DNA of 64,000 bases from Zea mays (GCF_902167145.1 NC_050096.1:197672566-197736565), one strand, 5' to 3'. Shown: positions 22,124 through 34,357, counted from the first letter of the stretch. A program made the numbers and translations. The notes: generated by a model from the sequence alone, not told the origin.

Positions 22124-23541
22124 TGAACTAACCTGCGGAGCTAGCATTTAAACCCAGCAATAATGCTCAAGCTAGATGAAACAACCGAAGTCCAAAAATG
22201 AAAGTGTACTGATGGTGTGGTACGAGTCACCATCGGCGCCCTAACCGGCCGCTGCCCACCTGAACCATTGGCTTGTTGCGTTCGAGTAGAATCGTGCGTG
22301 TCATCAGTTGGCGCGCATGCATGCAGTCGCCGGTTAGTTCTTTTCGATCTGTCGCGAGCCCGTGCCGAGCGCAGTGTGCGCCACGCATTGAGGGCCTACG
22401 CGACGACGAGGAAGAAGAGTGCGCGCGTTGGCGCGCCGGCGGTAAAGGTTTGCGTCCGCATATGCGTGGCTGCTTGCTTTCGAGCAGGAAAGCTAGATGA
22501 CGATCCAAATGTGCACCAACTAATCAACTTAAAATGATAGAAAAGGATTCATTTTACTAGTCACATGGTCATGTCCGTGTATTATCACGGTTCCATATAT
22601 ACTAGTCGGTTGTCCATGCGTTATGACGACTCACAACAATACTTACATAAATTATCCACTAAAAACATTTCAAGATTTTTTTATTAATTGTCTCTGTTCT
22701 CCGCATAATGTTTTTTTATTTAACTAACCGAGTCGACATCGTAGTAAAGGAAAGACCATATAGGCAGATGATGCCGAGCCATCGAATGGGTACCATAGGC
22801 AACAAAATCAGAGACTCCCGTCCTTCGCCTCCCCCACCTCCAAGGTTTCGTAGGCATAGGTAGTATACCGCTAGATACATACAGGGAGAGCACGCAAGCG
22901 AAGAAAGAAGCCTAGCCAGAGTAGCTCCAAACCGAGAGGCACCCGCACCAGGCGTCAGCTCGAAAAGGACGAGAGAATACGAGTGCCTTCCAGCCCTGGA
23001 CCCACCGAGGCGACACAACACCACCACCAACTCCGTAGCAGATACCGACTGCTGCCGCGCTACGGGCCTTGGTTGTCCAATATCTCAGATATGGACTCGT
23101 CATCGCCAAGATAACCTAAGCGTGCCATACGCCATCGTGTCCTCCTCGGCGGCACGCACGAAGAAAAGCCAGGAGCAAGACCGACTCGCCCGTACCCGCG
23201 TCGACGAGCATCGGTCGGCTCGCGGCTGCGACCGTGGGTAGGGGCAGCAGGTTGGGAAGGAAGAACAGGGCGAAGGTCGGGAAGACGAACGGGACGTCCG
23301 ATGATAGAAAACGATGGTGCGTGCATGCTGTGAAACACCCTCGTAGATGTGCAATAGCCATTACGCAGGTCAGTGTCGGGGCTAGTGTCGGACGAATACG
23401 GGGAGGAGGCGCCTGCTCCCACGTCCTCTGCCAAGAATGGGTGGCATGGAAGTGGAGGCATGAGAGGAGAGAGAAAAGAAGCAGAATGACGAATGAGGTG
23501 GTGACAACTGAGACGAGAACCATTATTATCGTACAGATGTA
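22124..23541. other. Unassigned sequence, partly GC-rich
   Basis: 22200-22540 and 22750-23470 are GC-rich. Several frames are open but overlap on both strands with no domain I recognise. 22555-22640 carries a degenerate CCGTG-GTTA motif like that at 24572. It may be host intergenic DNA or an old gene fragment. Confidence 0.3.
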
Positions 23542-23690
23542 TAGATGGCCAAATGATCCGTGTCTGGCGGGTTGGTCCAGGGCACGACCCATTTAATAGT
23601 GGCTAGGCCAGCCCGGAACGATCGTCGTGTCGTGCTTGAGCCGTAGCCTCGACCCGTAGTGCTGATCCGGCCTGACACGATTATATATAT
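23542..23690. repeat. Dispersed repeat, copy 1 (ATGGCCAAATGATCC type)
   Basis: Begins TAGATGGCCAAATGATC and contains GGGCACGACCCATTTAATA and CCTGACACGA. A diverged copy in the same orientation lies at 24388-24545. It resembles a common grass non-autonomous DNA element (possibly hAT), from memory. Confidence 0.45.
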
Positions 23691-23754
23691 TTTTATTTTA
23701 CAAAACTGGTATATATATACAATTTATATTCAATATTAAAAACAATTAACTATG

Positions 23755-23837
23755 ATATTTTACTGGTTAGATGACTTTACTCAGTGTTTCCCGCCCTTCT
23801 TCTATCAGGGCGTGGGTTCGAACCCCACTTCTTGCAC
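23755..23837 (+). repeat. tRNA-like fragment, possible SINE remnant
   Basis: A perfect T-arm is visible: GTGGG (23812-23816), TTCGAAC loop, CCCAC (23824-23828), followed by TTCTTGCACCA. Upstream TGGTTAGATGAC could be a decayed A box. No matching acceptor strand is present, so it is not a working tRNA gene. A tRNA-derived SINE is the likeliest source. Confidence 0.45.
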
Positions 23838-24387
23838 CATGGAGGTTGTGTGCATAGAGTGATGAAGCGGGTTAATTTGAGATAGATGTAAGGGGTTATT
23901 TAAAAAAATGGTGCTTTAAGTATATATATATAATCCATATGAATTAGGTAGCATTGAATCTGTTTAAATTTATAGCAAGTCAAAATTCATTCCAACACAT
24001 ACTAATACACTCCAATTCATATGAAATTGGAATAATCGAACAAGGTCTACATGAACGGACTTTCTTTTAATAAAAAACTAATATTTTGTATAAAGCGAGA
24101 AAAGACATGGAATGGAATAGATGCTATTAACAATTATTTTATTTTAATTACGATAACATATTAAATTGCATTAGTTAGTTAGTTGCTCGTGCATCGCTAC
24201 GGTTTTTATATATCGTATCAGCAGACATTGTTTAAAAAGATAGTCATTCAAACACAATGTGAACTTAGTTGAGTGAGAATGGCGTGGTAAGTGGTGTAGG
24301 GTTAGATAGGATTGAAGTTTTCTCCCTCGTTCTTTTTTCACGCTCGCGAGATAAAAAACGGTGAGTGAGAAGGAACTAAATTATAGA

Positions 24388-24545
24388 TGATCAAATAAGT
24401 TGTGCCTAGCGGGTGCGTCTAAGACACGACCTATTTAATATTACCAAGGCCTGACTCTATACAATTAAAAGTGTACCCGTATCATACCTGAACCGTCTTC
24501 TTAGCCTAAAGTGACTGCCTAGTCCGACACAATTTTTTATTCTAA
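24388..24545. repeat. Dispersed repeat, copy 2
   Basis: Aligns by eye with 23542-23690 (TAGATGATCAAATAAG, ACACGACCTATTTAATATT, CCGACACAATTTTTTAT) but is AT-richer and more diverged. 24565-24610 (CTAGGTGAGTGCCCGTGCG) is a further common grass repeat motif. Confidence 0.4.
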
Positions 24546-24610
24546 AATTATTAGTGTGCATATATATATACTAGGTGAGTGCCCGTGCGTTACAACAGGG
24601 ACATATAATA

Positions 24611-25009
24611 CCACGGTAACTTATATACAAAATGTGTGCTATACTATTATAAGAAAATGTTTCATAATCCATTTGTGATCCTGGTTATACATAAAATTTG
24701 TTATTTTAATCTAGTTGTTTCACCACTATATTGTAACCATCAGTATCATACTGACTTCGACATATATCATGATTTCCATGGTCTCATCATTGTAGAGCAT
24801 GCCCCACGCCTGCCAAAAGAAGTTTCCTCGTATATCGTCAGTCATCAGGCACGCACCACCATACGCGCTTGCTCAAACAAAAAAGCAATTGTGTGTTTGC
24901 GAAGAGAATTAAAGGTAGACCAGCACAAAAAGCTACCCCGATGATGGGGAGGATGACGAACTGATCACTGCTGTCGGTCCTCCTCTGCGTCACCTCCGGC
25001 ACCGAGATG
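24611..25009. other. Unassigned sequence
   Basis: About 400 bp with no recognised gene or repeat. One plus-strand frame (24636-24944) is open without recognisable features. Confidence 0.25.
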
Positions 25010-25118
25010 ACTGAAAGGGAAATAGGGCCAAACCTTTTCCTATAAATAATTTTGATGGTTGAATGTCCAACACAAATATTAGACTAACTAGTTTGCTCTA
25101 GATTATATATTCTACAGG
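25010..25118 (+). repeat. Probable copia-type retrotransposon fragment at the D insertion site
   Basis: The stretch from GAAAGGGAAATAGGGCC to ATTCTACAGG recalls a piece common in grass Sirevirus (Opie/Ji-type) elements. Recognition is from memory. It ends abruptly where D starts (25119). Confidence 0.35.
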
Positions 25119-25204
25119 TGTCGAAGTGAAAATCCTCCGGCCGGGTGGCGGAATGCACCCGCCCTAATCCTAAGATGAGGAAGGGGCTTAAGCGTTTTGC
25201 CTGT
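25119..25204 (-). repeat. Element D 3' LTR, outer fragment
   Basis: Starts TGTCGAAGTGAAAATCC and matches the outer end of C's LTR (GGCCGGGTGGCGGAATGCACC). The last five bases (25200-25204, CCTGT) are A's target duplication; the LTR resumes at 54400. Confidence 0.88.
25200..25204. repeat. Left target-site duplication of A (CCTGT)
   Basis: Identical 5-mer at 54395-54399. Joining across it restores a continuous D LTR. Confidence 0.92.
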
Positions 25205-25728
25205 TGTCGGGTACCGTAATTAGGGGTACCCCCAATACTCCTAAGCATGGCTGAAAAACATCTTCAAAAGAGACCGCAAAGACTGGTAAGCACAGCTCAA
25301 AGTTAAAGCCTCATCTACCAAGGGACGCGATCTCGTCTCGCCCGAGCCTGGCCTCGGGCAAGAACAGTAGTCTCGGACAGATTCACGCCTCGCCCGAGGG
25401 CCTCCTCAGGCAGCGGGCGCACCCCCGGCTCGCCCGAGGCTAAGCTCGGGCAAACTTTGTCGTATAGCAACCTCGGCCAAATCACCTTACCGCCGACCAT
25501 ATCGCAGGCGCATTTAATGCGGGGATCACCTGACACCTTATCCTGACACGCGTGCCTCAGTTGGCAAGGTCGAAATGACCGCAGTCACTTCGCCCCTTTA
25601 CTGATCGTTCTGACAGGATAACAACACTATTCAAGCCGTTCTGACTACTGTGCCAAACCACCAGGGTAAGACTAACAACAGTAAGTCACGACCTCTCCCG
25701 AGTTCAGCCTCAGGCGCAATAGGGAGCT

Positions 25729-25950
25729 CCGCCTCGCCCGACCCTAGGCCTCGGCCTTAGCCTCGACCTCGGGAGAAGGTCTCCGCCTCGCCCGACCCTA
25801 GGCCTCGGCCTCAGCCTCAGCCTCAGGAGAAGGTCCCCGCCTTGCCCGACCTCAGCCTCGGCCTCGGGAGGAGTCACAACCTCGCCCGACCTCAGCCTCG
25901 ACCTCAGGAGAAGGTCCCCGCCTCGCCCGACCTCGGCCTTGGACCGACTA
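25729..25950. repeat. U3 minisatellite of A
   Basis: About five units of CCTCGCCCGACC-(C)CAGCCTCGGCCTC-GGAGAAGGTC, 41-54 bp each, ahead of the TATA box. The right LTR holds a diverged version at about 53655-53860. Confidence 0.75.
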
Positions 25951-26235
25951 CGCTACAAGGGATACATCATTATCCTACCTCTAGCTAGCCGCCTCAGGCT
26001 ACGAAGGAACAAGACCGGTGTCACATCTAGATTACTCCGGCAACAGGTAATGATGGTTCCCAGCATGCGTCCATGACGTCGATTGTTCTCAGCTTTCTAC
26101 GAAGGCAAAGAAACGTTAGCAGGACCCAGGGCCGCACCGCCAGCTACGCTTCTACAGGGCTCAGGCACTTCTTCGCCGGCCACGTTAGCACATAGCTACA
26201 CCCCCATATGTACAGCTGGACCATCCCCTTGTATC

Positions 26236-26242
26236 TATAAAA
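26236..26242 (+). promoter_or_regulatory. TATA box of A promoter
   Basis: TATAAAA followed by GGGGATGCCCAGGG; identical context at 54153-54159 in the other LTR. Confidence 0.7.
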
Positions 26243-26480
26243 GGGGATGCCCAGGGCCTTCCCAGGGGGAAAAAGGGGGGCTAACTCAGACGGCTCACTT
26301 CAAGGCCAAACCCTCTCTCGCGAAGCTTGTAACCCCTACTATGAGCACCCCGGTGCAAGATAACATAAGCCTCATCTCCCCTCTTGTGTCTCATCTTGCA
26401 TCAATCCATCTGGGCAGGGACACGCAACGTCAAATTCACTAGTCGGTTGAGGGTCCTCGTGGGTCCAAAACGCCGACAGT

Positions 26481-26498
26481 TGGCGCGCCAGGTAAGGG
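26481..26498 (+). other. Primer-binding site of A
   Basis: TGGCGCGCCAGGTAAGGG, two bases after the LTR end ACA. A typical form in grass Tat-clade elements. Confidence 0.8.
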
Positions 26499-26539
26499 GT
26501 CCAGCTGTGTGTTGGCAATACTTTCCCGTTGAGATCCAG

Positions 26540-28941
26540 ATGGACAATCTTCAGCAGCCTCTTCAGTCCAGGATGGTGCTCCGCTTTGGGAGTCTTGAGT
26601 TCATGTCCCCCGACGGCAGCTACGACATGGTACTCCTCCCCCCACAGCACGATAACAACGACGGTCATCGGCTCGCCCGGCGGAGGCGAACTCGACGACG
26701 ACATCTCCCCGTGGCAGAAGAGGAACACCCGGGTTTGCCCCGCCACCCTCCTCGCCGGAGGAGGAGACGGAGCGACCATGGCCAGGCAGGAGGTAGCACC
26801 TCGTCGGCTGTCGGACCAAAGCGAGCCGACGACGCCGACACCCCTGCGGGGGACATGTCGGGTGTTATCCTCGCACCTGGGACAACAATGGGCGTCGCTT
26901 CCCAGCAACGTGCCAACCCCAGGTGGACTGATGACGCCGGCACCCTTGCGAGGGACTTGTCAGGCATTAGTCTCGCACCTGAGATAATGACACATTCCAT
27001 CTCCGATGCAACTTCACCGCCGTCCACCAACCAGGAGGTACCATCAGTTTTCCATCATGTTCCCTTTAGATTCAGCTTCGACCCACCAAGCGACCCCACT
27101 TCAGCAAGCGCTTTCGCAAGGGCATATCCTGACCTTTCGGGGTACCATATGTGGTCAACTTGGGACCTACTGACGGCCATCTCAACCTCCGGACCCGCGG
27201 GTTCCGAGGAAGAGGACGACCCCGACTTCAGTTGGGATTTCTCCGGACTCCGTGATCCCAGTGCCGTGCGAGACTTCATATCCGCATGTGACCACTGCCT
27301 CTCCGGCTGCTCTGACGATGGCCACAGCCTTGACGACGAGGGTTATGACCCAACTCGTGAGTGTTTCCACATCGATCAGGGGGATCACGACGAAGACAAC
27401 CACCTCGGCATGCCAGGAAACGACGATGCCCCTGTGCCTGCGTCTCGCGTTGAGATCCCGCGGGAGCTAGCTGTGGCCTAGGTCCCTGTGGGGGGTCAGG
27501 GCACACAGCTCGAGCAACTCCGCGAGATACAAGCCAAGCTCGACGAAGAAACGGGACAACTTGTGCAGCTCCGACAAAACCTCGAGCAAGAGTGGGCAGG
27601 CCGAGCACTCGCCGGAGGAGCGCGTCATCGGGCCCGGGACGTCCAGCGACGTATTATTGACGATGCTAGGGCAAGGCTGCCCCCGGCCTTCAATGGGGCC
27701 GACCAGAACCTAGCTGCAGCGGTGACGTTACTTCGAACAATGCCGGAGCCATCCACCACCGAGGGGCGACGTATCCAGGGCGAACTCAAGGACCTCCTAG
27801 AAAATGCCGCAGCCCAACGAGCCAAGAGCTCTGCCTCCCAAAGGCGAGGATGCCCCTCGGAGCATCACGCAACATCCTCCCGACACATGCGCGAGGCCTT
27901 GGTCCACACCGAGCATACAGAAGACGAGACACCTGCAGCCCGGGATCGCCTCAGTGATGAGCAACACCGCCGCGACCGTTGAGCCCGCCTCGAGGAAAAG
28001 GTGCGCCGAGGCTACCACCCCAGACGTGGGGGACGCTACGACAGTGAGGAGGATCGGAGCCCCTCGCCCGAACCACCAGGTCTGCGGGTCTTCAGCCGGG
28101 CCATACGACGGGCGCCGTTCCCGACCCGGTTCCGAGCCCCGACTACCATTACCAAGTACTCAGGGGAGACGAGGCCGGAGTTGTGGCTCGCGGATTATCG
28201 GCTGGCATGCTAGTTGGGAGGGACGGACGATGACAACCTCATCATCCGCAACCTCCCCCTTTTCCTCTCCGACGCTGCCCGGGCCTGGCTGGAGCATCTG
28301 CCTCCTGCGCAGATCTTCGGCTGGGACGACCTAGTCAAGGCCTTCGCTGGAAATTTCCAAGGTACGTACGTGTGCCCTAGGAACTCGTGGGATCTCCGGA
28401 GTTGCCGCCAACAGCCAGGGGAATCCCTGCGAGAGTACATCCAACGGTTTTCAAAGCAGTGCACCGAGTTGCCTAACATCACTGACTTGGACGTCATCGG
28501 AGCATTCCTCACCGGCACCACTTGCCGGGACCTGGTAAGCAAACTGGGACGTAAGACACCCACCAAGGCGAGCGAATTGATGGACATAGCCACCAAGTTC
28601 GCCTCTGGTCAGGAGGCGGTCGAAGCCATCTTCCGGAAGGACAAGCAGCCTCAGGGAAGGCAGAAGGAAGCGTCCTCGAGGAGTCCGTCCAGCGTGGCAC
28701 GAAGAATAAGAACAGGAAGAAGGCGCAAGCAAAACGCAATGCCGTTGACGCGGATCTCGTCGCTGCTGCCGAGCACAGGAATCCTCGGAAGCCTCCCGGA
28801 GGGGCCAACGTGTTCGACAAGATGCTTAAGGAGTCGTGCCCCTATCACAGGGGTCCCGTCAAGCACACCCTTGAAGAGTGCGACATGCTCCGGCGTTACT
28901 TCAATAAGGCTGGACCCTCGGCAGAGGGTGGCAAGGACTAA
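26540..28941 (+). pseudogene. gag of A (damaged)
   Basis: Begins at the ATG at 26540, 42 nt after the primer site. The N-terminal 300 residues are low-complexity, with Arg-rich and acidic stretches. Coiled-coil-prone QLEQLREIQAKLDEE follows (about 27510), then the retrotransposon gag domain (PF03732): IIRNLPLFLSDAARAWLEHLP near 28240, then ESLREYIQRFSKQC near 28425. A CPYHRG..H..EEC zinc-binding-like segment lies near 28840. Lesions: in-frame TAG 27479, TGA 27980 and TAG 28211, a frameshift near 28670, TAA 28939. Most stops are one C-to-T step from Gln or Arg codons. Confidence 0.8.
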
Positions 28942-31900
28942 GGCAACAACAAGAAAGGAGGCAACAGGGAAGAAGAGTTCCCAGAGGTCCACAACTGCTT
29001 CATGATCTACGGTGGGCAAGTGGCGAATGCCTCGGCTCGACACCGCAAGCAAGAACGCCGGGAGGTCTGCTCGGTGAAGGTTGCGACGCCAGTCTACCTA
29101 GACTGGTCCGACAAACCCATTACCTTCGACCAAGGCGACCACCCCGACAGCGTACCGAGCCCAGGAAGGTACCCGCTTGTCGTCGACCCTGTCATTGGCA
29201 ACACTAGGCTCTCCAAGGTCCTCTTGGATGGAGGCAGCAGCCTCAACATCATCTACGCCGAGACCCTAGAGCTCTTGGGGGTTGATCGGTACATGATCCG
29301 GGCCGGTGCAACACCCTTTCACGGGATTGTCCCCGGCAAGCGTGTCCTGCCAATTGGGCAACTTGATTTGCCCGTCTGCTTCGGAACTCTCTCCAACTTC
29401 CGAAAGGAAACCCTCACTTTCGAGGTAGTCGGGTTCCGAGGGACCTATCACGCGGTGTTGGAAAGACCGTGCTACGCCAAGTTTATGGCCGTCCCCAACT
29501 ACACATGCCTCAAGCTCAAGATGCTAGGCCCCAAGGGAACCATCACCGTTGGATCCACATACCGCCATGCTTACGAGTGCGACGTGGAATGCATGGAGTA
29601 CGCCGAAGCCCTCGCCGAGTCCGAAGCCCTCATCGCCGACCTGGATTGCCTCTCCAAAGAGGCGCCCGACGCGAAGCGGCACGCCAGCAACTTCAAACCA
29701 GGCGAGGCGGTTAAGTCCGTCTCTCTCGACCCCAGCAACGACGCCGACAAGAAAGTCAGGATCGGCTCCGAGCTCGACCCCAAATAGGAAGCAGTGCTCG
29801 TCAACTTTCTCCGCGCAAACGCGCGCCGAAATTTTTGCATGGAGTCCCTCGGACATGCCAGGCATACCGAGGGATGTCACCGAGCACTCACTGGACATCC
29901 GAGCCGGAGCCCGACCCGTGAAACAGCACCTGCGCCATTTTGATGAATAAAAGCGCAGAGCCATAGGCGAGGAGGTCCACAAGCTAATGGCTGCAGAGTT
30001 CATCAAAGAAGTATTCCATCCAGAATGGTTAGCTAACCCTGTACTTGTAAAGAAAAAAGGTGGGAAATGGAGGATGTGTGTAGACTACACTGGGTTAAAT
30101 AAAAGCATGTCCAAAGGTTCCCTACCCTCTGCCTCGCATCGATCAAATTGTGGACTCCACCGCTGGGTGCGAAACCCTGTCTTTCCTCGATGCCTATTCA
30201 GGCTATCACCAAATCAAGATGAAAGAATCCGACCAGCTCGCGACTTCTTTTATCACACCTTTTGGCATGTATTGTTATACTACTATGCCATTTGGCTTAA
30301 GGAATGCAGGTGCAACATACCAAAGGTGCGTGAACCATGTGTTCGGAGAGCACATCAGTAGAACGATCGAGGCTTACATCAATGACATCATTGTCAAAAC
30401 AAGGAAAGCCTCTGTCCTCCTCTCTGACCTTGAGGTGACATTCAGGTGCCTAAAAGCGAAGAGCGTAAAACTCAATCCCGAGAAGTGTGTCTTTGGAGTC
30501 CCCCGAGGCATGCTCCTAGGGTTCATCGTCTCCGAACGAGGCATCGAGGCCAACCCGAAGAAAATCGCGGCCATCACCAACATGGGACTCATCAAAGATT
30601 TAAAAGGAGTACAAAGGGTCATGGGATGCCTTGCGGCTCTGAGCCACTTCATCTCGCGCCTTGGCGAGAAAGGATTGCCCTTGTACCGCCTCTTAAGGAA
30701 GGCCGAATGCTTCACTTGGACTCTCGAGGCCGAAGAAGCCCTCGGAAACTTAAAGGCACTACTTACTAATGCGCCCATCTTGGTGCCCCCCGCTGCGGGA
30801 GAATCCCTCTTGACTTATGTAGCCGCAACCACTCAGGTGGTCAGCGCTGCGGTCGTAGTCGAGAGACGAGAAGAGGGGCATGCACTGCTCATCTAGAGGC
30901 CAGTCTACTTCATCAGCGAGGTGCTATCCGAGACCAAAATCCGCTACCCGCAAATCCAAAAGCTACTGTACGTAGTGATTCTAACACGGCAAAAGCTGCG
31001 ACACTACTTCGAGTCTCATCCGGTGACTGTGGTGTCATCCTTCCCCTGGGAGAGATCATCCACTGCCCGAGAGGCCTCTGGTAGGATAGCAAAATGGGCA
31101 GTGGAACTCATGGGGGAAACACTTTCATTCGCTCCTCGTAAGGCCATAAAATCCCAAGTCTTGGCAGACTTCCTGGCTGAATGGGTCGACACCCAATTGC
31201 CGACGGCCCCAATCCAGGCCGAACTTTGGACCATGTACTTTGATGGGTCGCTTATGAAAACTGGAGCAGGTGCCAGCTTGCTCTTCATCTCGCCGCTCGG
31301 GAAACATGTGCGCTACGTGATACGCTTCCATTTTCTGGCGTCAAACAACGTGGCCGAATACAAGGCCTTGGTTAATGGGTTGTGCATCGCCGTCGAGCTA
31401 GGGGTTCGGCGCCTCGACGCTCGTGGCGACTCGCAGCTCGTTATTGAAGAACTCTCACTGCCACGATCGAAAAAATGGAGGCCTACTGCGACGAAGTTCG
31501 GCGCTTGGAAGATAAGTTCTATGGGCTGGAACTCAAACCATGTTGCTCGACGGTACAACGAGACTGCGGATGAGCTGGCTAAAATAGCCTCGGGACGGAC
31601 GACGGTTCCCCCGAATGTCTTCTCCAGGGACATATATCAACCATCCGTCAAACTCAACGACGCACCCGAACCCGAGGAGACCTCGGCCTAGCCCGAGGTA
31701 CCCTCGGCCGCCGAGGGTGAGGCCCTGCACGTAGAGATAGAGCAGAATGGGGTCACACCAAACCTAAACTGCCAGACCCCGTACCTAAAATATCTCCTCC
31801 AAGGAGAGCTACCCCTCGATAAGGCCAAAGCTCGGCGACTGGCTCGGCGCGCCAAGTCGTTCGTTTTACTAGGTGATGAAAAAGAGTTGTACCACCGCAG

Positions 31901-32900
31901 CCCCTCAGGCATTCTCCAACGATGCATATCCGTCGCCCAAGGACAAGAGCTGTTACAAGAAATACACTCGGGGGCTTGCGGTCACCATGCAGCACCTCGA
32001 GCCCTCGTCGGAAACGCTTTCCGACAAGGTTTCTACTGGCCGACCGCAGTGGCCGACGCCACTAGGATTGTATGCTCCTGCCGAGGGTGTCAATTCTACG
32101 TGAGACGGACGCACCTGCCCGCTCAGGCCCTACAGACAATACCTATCACTTGGCCGTTTGCCGTGTGGGTCTGGACCTCGTCGGTCCCTTGCAGAAGGCA
32201 CCCGGGGGCTTCACGCACCTGCTGGTCGCCATCGACAAATTCTCCAAGTGGATCAAAGTCCGACCCTTAACCAGCATTGGGTCCGAACAGGCGGTGGCGT
32301 TCTTTACAAATATCATCCACCGCTTTAGGATCCCAAACTCCATCATCACTGACAATGGCACGCAATTCACTAGGAAAAGTTCCTAGACTTCTGCGAAGGC
32401 CACCACATCTGTGTGGACTGGGCCACCATAGCTCACCCAATGACAAATGGGCAGGTGGAGCGCGCCAATGGCATGATTTTGCAGGGGCTAAAACCAAGGA
32501 TCTACAATGACCTCAACAAGTTTGGCAAGCGGTGGATAAAAGAGCTACCCTCGGTGGTTTGGAGTCTGAGGACGACGCCGAGCCGGGCCACGGGTTTCTC
32601 GCCGTTTTTCCTAGTCTATGGGCCGAGGCCATCCTACCCACGGACTTAGAATACGGCTCCCCGAGGACAAAGGCATACGACGACCAAAACAACCAGACCA
32701 GCCGAGAGGATTCATTGGACCAGCTGGAAGAGTCTCGGGACGTAGCCTTACTACACTCGGCACGGTATCAGCAGTCTCTGCGACGCTACCACGCCCGAAG
32801 GATTCGGCCCCGAGGCTTCCAGGTGGGAGATTTGGTGCTTCGGCTATGACAAGACGCCCGAGGGCGCCACAAGCTTACTCCTCCCTGGGAAGGGTCGTGC
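28942..32900 (+). pseudogene. pol of A: protease, RT, RNase H, integrase (inactive)
   Basis: Protease LLDGGSSLN, with the catalytic Asp codon near 29227. RT has LDAYSGYHQI and MPFGLRNAGATYQR, but the catalytic YxDD motif reads YINDI: the Asn codon is AAT at 30381-30383, where Asp is essential. An RT-linked RNase H remnant follows. A second, archaeal-type RNase H (YFDGSLMKTGAGA near 31236, then EYKALVNGL and GDSQLVIEE) marks the Tat clade. Integrase has an HHCC region near 31960-32100 (GFYWPTA, CRGCQFY) and TDNGTQF near 32349. Lesions include TAG 29785, frameshifts near 29825, 30115, 32155 and 32385, TAG 30894, TAG 31689 and TGA 32847. Element B then interrupts the last codons. Confidence 0.88.
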
Positions 32901-34357
32901 TATGGCGGAACTGCCCGAATTATTCCAACTTAAGTGCCTAAGCCCCGCCTTAGAGGCTGGACCACACTTAAATGGGAATAACCCGTCAATCCCTCGGATC
33001 TAGTCCGACACGGCCACTGACAGGATCAAGTACCACAATCTCACTCGAAGGTGAGTCACAGAGCAAATACAATAAAGCATAAAACCATACATGTCACAAT
33101 GTTAAATTATTACATCACCATCATCATCAGAGTTTTTGCAAAAGTAACCATCATCGTTCGAAGTGCAGCGGAATAAAACTAACGGTAAATAAATAGAGAG
33201 ATGGGGAAGCCTGTCCCATCACTCCTCATGCTCCTCCTCAGCCGAGGCAGGGTCCCACTCAACAGTCCAACCCGGTGGCAAGGTGGACGGCCAAGTTATC
33301 CCAGCAACCATCTCCTCCAGAGAACCTGTAAAAAATTATGCCACAAGCAAGGCTGAGTATACTAATACTCAGCTAGACTTACCCGGTGTGAGGAGTCTAC
33401 TCCTCTACCTCTAGACATGCAGCTGTTTGGCTGTGGGGTTTGGTTGCCAAAAGCACTAGCTGAGTTTCTAAATCAAGATTTTAACTTAGTCAAAGTTAAG
33501 TGTGACTCTCTTAAGGCTAAAAATGTACTATCTATTCATACAAAGTAGCAAGCATTTTTAGCAATCAACATCTTGTATCATCTCTACACAATTTCCACTT
33601 GTTACTCAATGTAGCAGCATGGATCAAGCAGTCTCATTAGCTGTGAGAAGCAGACGATTCGAATCGAGTTTTTTATCCTTGCAAGGTAAACCTAAACACA
33701 CGACATGTAGGGGCACTCCGTCCCCACACACATCAACCGTCCCCATCGATTCCCTGGCAACAGATCAGGGCTCACCGCCTTGGCGTACAATGCCCCACTG
33801 ACCCCGACTGGCCGTCGTGCAGTGACCGCACTTGTACCCACCATAACCGGAATGGGAGACCTCGTCTCAGGTCGCGTGAGGGGTAAAGTCTGCGGGCAGG
33901 TTCACTCAGGTACTAGGCTTACCGATTTACCATATTTCTCGGTATGTGTTTAGTACGTTCAAACGCTTGACTCACGGTACCACACCTTAATCCTTATTCA
34001 CATTTTTATCCTGTGGACAACCAACCCCCATGGATTGTTGTCCACAACCAACATTAGTACAATATGAAAGTGGGTACAATCAGTGTCCTGACCTCGCGCG
34101 AGTGCTAGAAAAATCACTCGTCTTCTACCGAGATCCTAATTAAATAAAGCAACTACTCGACCTGTCATACTAGTATTCATCTCAAAGGGATTCCTGAGAT
34201 CATGCAACTAGGGTTTCAAACAACTCCTACACCTAAGTGCACAATCAAACCTACAATCATTAAGTGAAGTAAAATAGCATAAATAACAGGTTATGCATAA
34301 AACCGGGGCTTGCCTTCCAAAGCAGTGGCAGGCAGGTCCTCTGGTGCTGGCCCGGGT

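Larger units (their letters stand above)
25205..26478 (+). repeat. Element A 5' LTR
   Basis: 1274 bp, TGTCGGG...CCGACA. A GC-rich minisatellite of five irregular 41-54-bp units (CTCGCCCGACC...CAGCCTCGG...GAGAAGG) lies at about 25729-25950 in U3. TATAAAA at 26236-26242. Confidence 0.92.

Noticed and set aside
22912..23461. Possible host gene exon with a GICYGV motif that recalls the start of GH17 glucanases
   Set aside because: No further GH17 motif follows and neighbouring frames are equally open; the similarity is too short.
25729..25950. CRISPR-like or satellite array in A's LTR
   Set aside because: Units vary in length and have no unique spacers; it is a U3 minisatellite in a plant element.
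32618..32941. Separate gene at the A/B junction
   Set aside because: It is a shifted frame of A's integrase that runs into B's LTR by chance.
33619..33801. 60-codon frame repeated at 44925-45107
   Set aside because: Twin copies within B's LTRs; no evidence of coding.
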